Assembly: GCA_003648125.1 (NCBI GenBank)
Contig: QMOE01000031.1
Location: forward strand, 1-10,647
Direction: 5' to 3'
DNA: 10,647 nucleotides
Origin: Chloroflexota bacterium
GTDB taxonomy: Bacteria; Chloroflexota; Anaerolineae; B4-G1
In this document: one piece after another, positions 1 to 4,424 of the stretch
Layout of the letters: every line of letters starts with the position of its first letter
Position numbering within the stretch: position 1 is the first letter of the stretch
Translations under genes and position numbers: made by a program
The notes under the pieces: model-generated
Told to the model about the DNA's origin: nothing
The model's database searches: none
What the model saw: the letters and a program-made list of their open reading frames with translations, nothing else

Positions 1-62
1 GTCAGCATTTCGGCAGTGTCTACTTGGTCTTCTACGATGAGAATACGAGGAACTGTGGTCAC
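1..62 (-). CDS. Response regulator, N-terminal fragment (cut by window edge)
   Basis: Reading leftward from a GTG at 62, the 20 complete codons give MTTVPRILIVEDQVDTAEML. This is the typical first beta strand and acidic pocket of a CheY-like receiver domain: hydrophobic RILIV followed by the E11-D12 pair, which in this family coordinates Mg2+. The phospho-acceptor Asp and any output domain lie outside the window, so the output type is unknown. The start is supported by a GGAGG at 71-75, 8 nt upstream of the GTG. The gene begins 26 bp after the stop of the V4R gene on the same strand and is probably the third gene of the same operon. Only the beginning is seen, but the beta1/acidic signature is characteristic. 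Confidence 0.72.
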   Translation of the reverse strand, partial: MTTVPRILIVEDQVDTAEML

Positions 63-88
63 CTTTCCGCCCTCCACCGGTAATACGT

Positions 89-721
89 TTACCCTATTGG
101 CTCTTTATAAATGGCATATGTGCAAACTTTGCCGCCCATAGCTACACACTCGATCTCTTCTACTCGGAACTTGGAGCCGCCACTGAGCCAGTGTAGTCCT
201 TCTTCTATCACTCCCTTCCCCGCAAAGCAGATCGGTCGGTCGGCAGTGCGCCCCCAGCAAACTGGACAGGGGTCCATAGTGTAAGTGTAATACTCTCCCT
301 TGTCCTCAACCTTGCTCACTTGATCACTGACCTGGGTGAAAACCTTTGCCAGGGCGGGGAGGCCGACCTTGAGCTTGGCGGACATGGGCAACACTTTGAA
401 AGCCAGGTCGCCAGCACCGGATAGGGCACCCAGTCCCTGGAGTCCCAGGGCAAAGACGGCTCGGCCGGCCCGCAACTGCAAGCCGCGTCCCCCACGTGGC
501 CCGTACATTTCCTCCAATGCCCAGTTCAGGGCGGAGAAATCCGCAAACTCGAACTCTTTCTTCAGATCGGCGGGCGGGTAATTGTCGATCAAGTGTGGCA
601 GGCTGGCCAAGTTCAAAATGGCGTTCAATCCATTTCTCCCCATGATCTCTTCCATTGCTTCGAGGTAGATGCGGCCCATCAGGTTGGGGTAGTAATAACC
701 ACTTGGTTCAATTCGTGACAC
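89..721 (-). CDS. V4R-domain protein (predicted small-molecule/hydrocarbon-binding)
   Basis: 210 aa. The C-terminal ~80 residues carry the V4R (4-vinyl reductase) signature: C152-P-x-C155, C165, and then E-x-x-C192-x-A-x-G with C200. This cysteine set is typical of the V4R family, where it is thought to bind metal or a small ligand (relatives: BchJ, and the sensor domains of some transcription factors). The N-terminal ~120 residues are a helical region beginning with a YYYPNLMGRIYLEAMEE-type stretch. I recognise that stretch from V4R proteins of Chloroflexota but cannot give it a function. The frame is open up to 787, inside the Roadblock gene. I prefer the GTG at 721 because GAAGGAGG sits 6 nt upstream (728-735) and the longer start would overlap the upstream gene with no ribosome site. 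It lies 28 bp after the Roadblock stop and 26 bp before a response-regulator start, pointing to a signalling or ligand-sensing operon. Chlorophyll biosynthesis is not supported: no other bch gene is present. Confidence 0.88.
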   Translation of the reverse strand: MSRIEPSGYYYPNLMGRIYLEAMEEIMGRNGLNAILNLASLPHLIDNYPPADLKKEFEFADFSALNWALEEMYGPRGGRGLQLRAGRAVFALGLQGLGALSGAGDLAFKVLPMSAKLKVGLPALAKVFTQVSDQVSKVEDKGEYYTYTMDPCPVCWGRTADRPICFAGKGVIEEGLHWLSGGSKFRVEEIECVAMGGKVCTYAIYKEPIG

Positions 722-727
722 TTTTGG

Positions 728-735
728 CCTCCTTC
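728..735 (-). promoter_or_regulatory. Shine-Dalgarno deciding the V4R start
   Basis: GAAGGAGG read on the minus strand, separated by CCAAAA from the GTG at 721. It lies in the short gap between the Roadblock stop (750-752, TAA) and the V4R gene. It is the reason for choosing the internal GTG over the upstream ATG at 787. Confidence 0.85.
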
Positions 736-749
736 TGGTATCTCGTTTG

Positions 750-1130
750 TTAGGCTGCCAGAATGTCAGCCAAGTCTTCGGATGCACGGCGCATATCCAG
801 GAAGAGCAATCCTAGCTTGGTCTGTTGGCGGGCCAGTATAGTCAGAACAGCTTCTTCCCCGACAGCACGAAGGACGACGTATCCGTGTTCTCCCTTTACG
901 TACACTTCGTCTAGCATGCCACGCCCTAGTTCGCTGGCAATGCGCTCGCCTAGGGAGAGCATTGCGGCTGACATTGCGGAGACTCGGTCTTCTTCAATGC
1001 CCGCTGGTAGAGAAGATGCCATCGTAAGCCCATCTACGCTCACGACAGCCGTTGCCTCTACATCTGGAGTGTTCATCTGTAATTCCTGTAGCCGTCTCAC
1101 CAGGCGTTCAGTACGGGATCCCTCTGCCAT
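750..1130 (-). CDS. Roadblock/LC7 domain protein (MglB-like)
   Basis: 126 aa, the usual size for a single-domain bacterial Roadblock/LC7 protein. An N-terminal helix (TERLVRRLQELQ) is followed by the strand 'EATAVVSVDGLTMASSLP', the long helix 'DRVSAMSAAMLSLGERIASELG', and strands 'EVYVKGEHGYVVLRAVG' and 'AVLTILARQQTKLGLLFLDM', ending in a C-terminal helix. This is the alpha/beta order of the Roadblock fold. Bacterial members form dimers and commonly regulate or scaffold small Ras-like GTPases (MglA partners). No GTPase gene is visible here, so the partner is unknown. The ATG at 1130 is chosen because AAGGAGG lies 4 nt upstream (1135-1141); an in-frame ATG at 1193 has no such site and falls within the promoter. 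It is the first gene of a three-gene leftward operon with the V4R and response-regulator genes. Confidence 0.9.
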   Translation of the reverse strand: MAEGSRTERLVRRLQELQMNTPDVEATAVVSVDGLTMASSLPAGIEEDRVSAMSAAMLSLGERIASELGRGMLDEVYVKGEHGYVVLRAVGEEAVLTILARQQTKLGLLFLDMRRASEDLADILAA

Positions 1131-1181
1131 ATTGCCTCCTTGCAGTTTGCTATCGCTGTCACTCGCTATCTTGTAAACGAG

Positions 1182-1210
1182 AGAGTACCACACATAATAC
1201 GGATTGTCAA
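1182..1210 (-). promoter_or_regulatory. Sigma70-type promoter for the Roadblock-V4R-response regulator operon
   Basis: On the minus strand a perfect TTGACA -35 (1210-1205) is followed after exactly 17 bp by TACTCT (1187-1182), 4 of 6 matches to TATAAT. Transcription would begin around 1175, leaving a leader of about 45 nt before the ATG at 1130. The -35 box lies only 8 bp from the left target duplication of the neighbouring mobile element. That element has therefore replaced whatever was originally just upstream of this promoter. Confidence 0.65.
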
Positions 1211-1227
1211 GCGAGCTTGTAACTATT

Positions 1228-1415
1228 GGGTGTCCGTCAAATTTTTACGCCGGGTAGTGGATCTTGCCTGGAAGCGCAGGCGTCCCCCTACGACTCCAAT
1301 GATCGCATTCCGATGATTGTCTGGGAACGCGGGCGTCTCCCCCGCCCGCATGCAGCCAAGATGGCCGCGCTCCAATGACCGCGTTCCACGGCTCGCAAGA
1401 AAATGACGGACACCC
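1228..1415. mobile_element. MITE-like non-autonomous element, 188 bp, with 9-bp target duplication
   Basis: The segment begins GGGTGTCCGTCA and ends TGACGGACACCC: perfect 12-bp terminal inverted repeats, both followed inward by a T-rich stretch. It is flanked on both sides by GTAACTATT (1219-1227 and 1416-1424), read as a 9-bp target-site duplication. Because GGG follows both copies, the direct repeat can be read as 12 bp; the 9-bp reading is the one that keeps the inverted repeats symmetric. There is no transposase frame inside, so movement would need an enzyme supplied from elsewhere. A 9-bp duplication is seen in several DDE families (for example IS4-type and IS1-type); I cannot name the parent. 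Internally it holds an imperfect duplication and a 7-bp GC-rich hairpin (1329-1335 with 1343-1349). Confidence 0.85.
1268..1387. repeat. Internal imperfect direct duplication within the MITE-like element
   Basis: Two related units lie head to tail, at about 1268-1311 and 1321-1387. Both start with CTGG-AA-CGC-GGCGTC followed by a C-run, and both end with an 18-bp block (1294-1311 and 1370-1387) matching at 16 of 18 positions, CTCCAATGAYCGCRTTCC. The second unit is longer because it contains the GCGGGCG...CGCCCGC hairpin and about 20 further bases. The arrangement suggests a small element that grew by internal duplication, or two nested repeat copies. Confidence 0.65.
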
Positions 1416-1513
1416 GTAACTATTGGGGAGGAGTGGAGCATCCCCAGGCTTTGTCGTGAGCTTGGTTGAACGGCATACAAACCCTCTCTGAGCAGTAGGC
1501 TGAGTATAACCGA

Positions 1514-1542
1514 TTGTCAGCGCTTGGCCGTTGTGCTATAAT
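1514..1542 (+). promoter_or_regulatory. Sigma70-type promoter (extended -10) for the DUF11 protein gene
   Basis: TTGTCA (1514-1519), a 17-bp spacer, then a perfect TATAAT (1537-1542) preceded by TGC at 1534-1536, an extended -10 motif. The predicted start of transcription near 1549 leaves a leader of about 90 nt before the GTG at 1642. This is the strongest promoter-like sequence I find in the window. Confidence 0.75.
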
Positions 1543-1641
1543 TTGATTGATGGGGACGAGAGCAGGGTGGGGCAGGGGAGCGCGTTCACTGTGATCTTGC
1601 TCATTGGCGAAGCGAATTTAGATTAGAGTAGGAGGTTTGTC

Positions 1642-3222
1642 GTGAATAAGCACACAGTTTCCCGCTTACTATTGGGCGCGGCGATATTGGCCGCATTGCT
1701 GACCGTGGGATCGTGGCTGCGATCTGCCCAGGCTGCACCTGCCGGGCAACAGGATGCGCCCCAACTCACTATTGTCAAGACAGTCGCGGGTGAGGAGACC
1801 ATCGCTCGTGGCCAGACCGTGCGTTTTACCATCACCATCAGCAACACGGGAAGCGTCACTGCTACCAATGTGATAGTGCAAGATGATTATGATCAGGTGA
1901 TATTGCCGACGATCAGGATCCTCTCTGACGGCGGGGCGGAAACCGGCAGTGGGGAGAACGATGGGAACATTATCACCTGGCGATTGGGAGACTTGCCGCC
2001 CAGCGCGGGGTGGAGCGGCAGCTACGAGGCTACGGCCACCGATGCTTTCGAGGCTGGTATCAGTGAGGTGGTTAATGTTGCCTCTGTGCAGGCGGATAAT
2101 ATGGAAGGGGGGGCGCAGGCGACGGTGGTACTGGTGGTGCAAGCGCCCAAGTTGACGCTATCTATGGAGCGGGAGCGCGTCGAGGGGACGGGCCGAGTCT
2201 TTCCCGGCGATACCGTGCGTTATACCATTCGCTACATCAACAACGGGATGGTTGAGGCGACCAACGTAGTGCTCGAGGCCGCTTTCGATGAGGCGGTCGT
2301 GCAATGGGTGGGCAACGTTACCGCTGACGGTCAACTGGATGGCGCGATTGTGCGCTGGAATTTGGGGACGGTGGCGGCCGGCGTCAGCGGCAATGCGAGT
2401 TACGAGACGACGATCAAATCGGTCGTGCCACTGGGTACCAAGGTGCGCAGCCAGGCGACTATCCGCGCCGAGCACGTGACCCCTTTGTCCGTTTCAGATT
2501 CCTTGTCCTTGCCTCCGCAGTTGATCGTCAAGCGGGAGCGGGAGGATCTAAACGGTGGCGCTATTGAGCCTGGCGACACACTTCGCTTTATCATACACTT
2601 TTCCAACGCTGGCTCGGTCGAGGCGGCGGACGTGGCGGTATGTGATGATTTTGACGAGCGGGTGGTGGCCGAGGTCAGCGACATTTCCGACGGCGGAGGC
2701 GAGGTTGACGGGGCGGTTGAGTGGACGCTGGTTGAGCCACTGGGGCCTGGGGCGGAAAAGATGGTTTCTTACAAGATACGCCTCATCGGCGAGATAGACG
2801 AATCCACTACGGCGGCCAATACGGCCAGCATCTCTATCGGCGGCGTGGAAGTAGACCGCTCGCAGACGACGATGACCATCGAACCCCCGCCGGAGGCAGC
2901 GCCGCCGGTCACCATCACGGTCCCCGAATCGCCCGGAATTTTCGAGGATCAGCCCACACTGCTGGCTGTGCTGGTGGGCGTGCTCTCGGTGGCCGCTCTG
3001 TTGGCGGTGGATGGGCTGGCCTTGCTCATCTTGAAGAAAGGCGAATGGAAGGAAGGGCACTTTCGGCTCGTGATGGAGGGGATAGCCATCGTCGTCATCG
3101 CTGCGGCGGTGTTGATTTTGGCGATCAACAAGACCATCGAGTCTGATGGGGCTGTCTCGATCCTTTCTAGCGTCGCGGGTTATGTGTTGGGGCGCACTGT
3201 GAGCGGCAGCAAGGGGCAGTAG
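1642..3222 (+). CDS. Secreted, membrane-anchored protein with three DUF11 repeats
   Basis: 526 aa. A signal peptide spans residues 1-31 (basic MNKHTVSR, hydrophobic LLLGAAILAALLTVG, AQA cleavage motif). Three DUF11-type beta-sandwich modules follow, at about 41-169, 170-290 and 293-413. Each has the family hallmarks: a G-x-T-V/L-R-[FY]-x-I strand, then 'NTG/NNG/NAG-x-V-x-A-T/A-[ND]-V' (T69-G-S-V, N201-G-M-V, N322-A-G-S-V), a D-D-F/Y-D or similar turn, and a closing W-x-L-G/V motif. A Pro/Glu-rich linker (414-437) leads to two membrane helices (about 440-464 and 480-495) joined by a charged loop, and a short amphipathic tail ending in GYVLGRTVSGSKGQ. The three modules would sit outside the cell, tethered by the C-terminus. 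DUF11 modules are structural units of surface proteins; no enzymatic motif or specific ligand is visible. The GTG start has AGGAGG 6 nt upstream (1630-1635). Confidence 0.87.
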   Translation: MNKHTVSRLLLGAAILAALLTVGSWLRSAQAAPAGQQDAPQLTIVKTVAGEETIARGQTVRFTITISNTGSVTATNVIVQDDYDQVILPTIRILSDGGAETGSGENDGNIITWRLGDLPPSAGWSGSYEATATDAFEAGISEVVNVASVQADNMEGGAQATVVLVVQAPKLTLSMERERVEGTGRVFPGDTVRYTIRYINNGMVEATNVVLEAAFDEAVVQWVGNVTADGQLDGAIVRWNLGTVAAGVSGNASYETTIKSVVPLGTKVRSQATIRAEHVTPLSVSDSLSLPPQLIVKREREDLNGGAIEPGDTLRFIIHFSNAGSVEAADVAVCDDFDERVVAEVSDISDGGGEVDGAVEWTLVEPLGPGAEKMVSYKIRLIGEIDESTTAANTASISIGGVEVDRSQTTMTIEPPPEAAPPVTITVPESPGIFEDQPTLLAVLVGVLSVAALLAVDGLALLILKKGEWKEGHFRLVMEGIAIVVIAAAVLILAINKTIESDGAVSILSSVAGYVLGRTVSGSKGQ

Positions 3223-3240
3223 GGGCAAGGCCTTGCACCT
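3221..3240. repeat. 20-bp near-perfect palindrome at the DUF11 gene stop codon
   Basis: AGGGGCAAGGCCTTGCACCT pairs with itself at 9 of 10 positions and contains the perfect 12-bp core GCAAGGCCTTGC (3225-3236). It begins on the last bases of the TAG stop. It has no T-run after it, so it is not a classical intrinsic terminator. It could be a dyad binding site or a 3'-end stabilising hairpin. Confidence 0.4.
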
Positions 3241-3278
3241 GCCGTCTGCCCGCCAGGGTGACAAGTTCGCCTCTACAT

Positions 3279-3400
3279 CAGCAATTCCCGTTTTGTAGTT
3301 GCGATTTCCAAATCGCGCCCGTTGTACCGCGTAAAACGTCTTCCGCGATTGCGAAATCGCGGCTACAACTTGCCGTTTTCTACCATAACGGGAATTGCTG
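3279..3400. mobile_element. MITE-like non-autonomous element, 122 bp, with 9-bp target duplication
   Basis: It begins CAGCAATTCCCGTT and ends AACGGGAATTGCTG: a perfect 14-bp terminal inverted repeat. It is flanked by CCTCTACAT on both sides (3270-3278 and 3401-3409), read as a 9-bp target duplication (10 bp if the G at 3269/3400 is counted). Inside, two 25-bp arms (3293-3317 and 3344-3368) are inverted copies of each other at 21 of 25 positions. Each arm also folds on itself: GCGATTT/AAATCGC at 3301-3316 and CGCGATT/AATCGCG at 3344-3361. There is no coding capacity. It lies between the DUF11 gene and the usp-ndvB pair, where its transcript would form a long hairpin that may affect readthrough. 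Its terminal repeats are unrelated to those of the other element in this window. Confidence 0.87.
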
Positions 3401-3461
3401 CCTCTACATATTGAGAAACGTATCGAGTGGTTGAACGAGTAGTGCAGGAGGGATGTGCCCA

Positions 3462-4421
3462 ATGTTTGATCATATACTTGTTCCGTTGGATGGTTCTTCG
3501 CTTGCTGAGTGCGTGTTGCCCCACGTCGTAGCAATAGCTCGCGCCCTGGGCGCCCGGGTGACCCTGCTGCAGGTATTGGAGCGGCCCAAGAGTAATCAAG
3601 GCTCAACTCAGTTTGTTGACCCGCTGAGTTGGTACATGGGCGCGGCCGAGGCTAGAACCTACCTGGATGGTCTATCTACCCGTTTGCGGGAAGCTGGTCT
3701 CCAGGTAGAGTGCTCGTTCCTGCAAGGGCAAGCGGCCGGGCGCATCATCGAGTTCGCGCAAAACCACGCCGTTGACCTGATTGTTCTCAGCAGCCACGGA
3801 CGGAGCGGCTTGAGCGGCTGGAACGTCAGCAGCATCGTCTTGAAAATCATCCTGCGCTCCTATTTGTCTGTCATGATCGTGCGAGCCTATCAACCTCAGC
3901 CCCACGATCTGACGGGCTTGCGCTACCGCCGCTTGCTGGTTCCACTTGATTGCTCGCAGCGGGCCGAGTGCGTGCTGTCGCTGGCTACTGGTCTGGCTCG
4001 CTTCTACGAAGCCGAGTTGCTGGTGGTGCACGTGGTGAACAGACCGCAGATGCCTCGTTGGGCCCCTCTTACCTCAGAAGAGAGTGAACTGGTGCATAAA
4101 ATTGTAGAGTGTAACCGCCTGGAAGCGACTCGCTATCTGAAGCAGCTACAGCCCCGCCTGGACGTGAGTGTTCGGACGCACCTGGCTATCAGTGACCACG
4201 CCGCGGAAACACTGCACGATCTGGTGGAGCAAGCGGATGTAGATCTGGTGGTACTGAGCGCCCACGGCTATTCCGGTGGCGCCAAGTGGCCTTACGGTAG
4301 CATGGTGGTCAACTTTATCGGTTACGGTGCTACTCCGCTGTTGATCGTGCAGGACCTCTCCCCGGAAGAGGTGGAGCGCACCAGAGCCGAGATATCCGCG
4401 AGAGAGCGCAAGGGACATTAG
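3462..4421 (+). CDS. Tandem universal stress protein (two Usp domains)
   Basis: 319 aa with two UspA-type alpha/beta domains. Domain 1 (residues 1-141) starts FDHILVPLDGS with D10; domain 2 (about 154-297) starts YRRLLVPLDCS with D163. Both end in the family's last strand, VMIVRA and LLIVQD. The nucleotide-binding loop of the family is G-x2-G-x9-G-[ST]. Domain 2 has S266-A-H-G269, nine residues, then G279-S280, nearly canonical. Domain 1 has S110-S-H-G113, nine residues, then S123-S124, so the second-last glycine is lost and ATP binding may be weaker. The protein is cytoplasmic, with no signal peptide or membrane segment. An ATG at 3453 abuts the GGAGGG; the ATG at 3462, 9 nt after that site, is the workable start and begins exactly at the conserved domain. 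It ends 3 bp before the glucan synthase start, so the two are likely co-transcribed. I find no convincing promoter between the upstream mobile element and this gene. Confidence 0.93.
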   Translation: MFDHILVPLDGSSLAECVLPHVVAIARALGARVTLLQVLERPKSNQGSTQFVDPLSWYMGAAEARTYLDGLSTRLREAGLQVECSFLQGQAAGRIIEFAQNHAVDLIVLSSHGRSGLSGWNVSSIVLKIILRSYLSVMIVRAYQPQPHDLTGLRYRRLLVPLDCSQRAECVLSLATGLARFYEAELLVVHVVNRPQMPRWAPLTSEESELVHKIVECNRLEATRYLKQLQPRLDVSVRTHLAISDHAAETLHDLVEQADVDLVVLSAHGYSGGAKWPYGSMVVNFIGYGATPLLIVQDLSPEEVERTRAEISARERKGH

Positions 4422-4424
4422 CGT

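Larger units (their letters stand above)
1131..1641. other. Divergent intergenic region
   Basis: A 511-bp non-coding stretch between divergently oriented genes. From left to right it holds the leftward operon promoter (1182-1210), a MITE-like element with target duplications (1219-1424), about 90 bp in which I see no convincing signal, the rightward promoter (1514-1542), and a leader of about 90 nt ending in the AGGAGG of the DUF11 gene (1630-1635). The 85-codon minus-strand open frame across 1223-1480 is mostly mobile-element sequence with no ribosome site and is not called. Confidence 0.75.

Noticed and set aside
89..721. BchJ, bacteriochlorophyll 4-vinyl reductase
   Set aside because: Only the C-terminal V4R domain is shared. 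The N-terminal region differs, no photosynthesis genes are near, and the operon context is signalling.
1425..1445. GGGGA...TCCCC as a terminator hairpin
   Set aside because: It is a 5-bp stem with an 11-nt loop and no T-run, and no gene ends there.
1223..1480. An 85-codon minus-strand open frame in the intergenic region
   Set aside because: Most of it is the MITE-like element. It has no Shine-Dalgarno and no recognisable protein.
3401..3452. A promoter for the usp-ndvB pair just after the second element
   Set aside because: TTGAGA at 3411-3416 has no acceptable -10 at 16-18 bp, and TACATA at 3405-3410 has no -35. The pair may be transcribed from further upstream or use a different sigma factor.
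2548..3606. A 352-codon open frame on the minus strand, opposite the DUF11 gene
   Set aside because: It runs antisense to a well-supported gene, crosses a mobile element, has low-complexity Arg/His/Gln-rich composition, no domain and no ribosome site. It is a by-product of GC-rich codon use.
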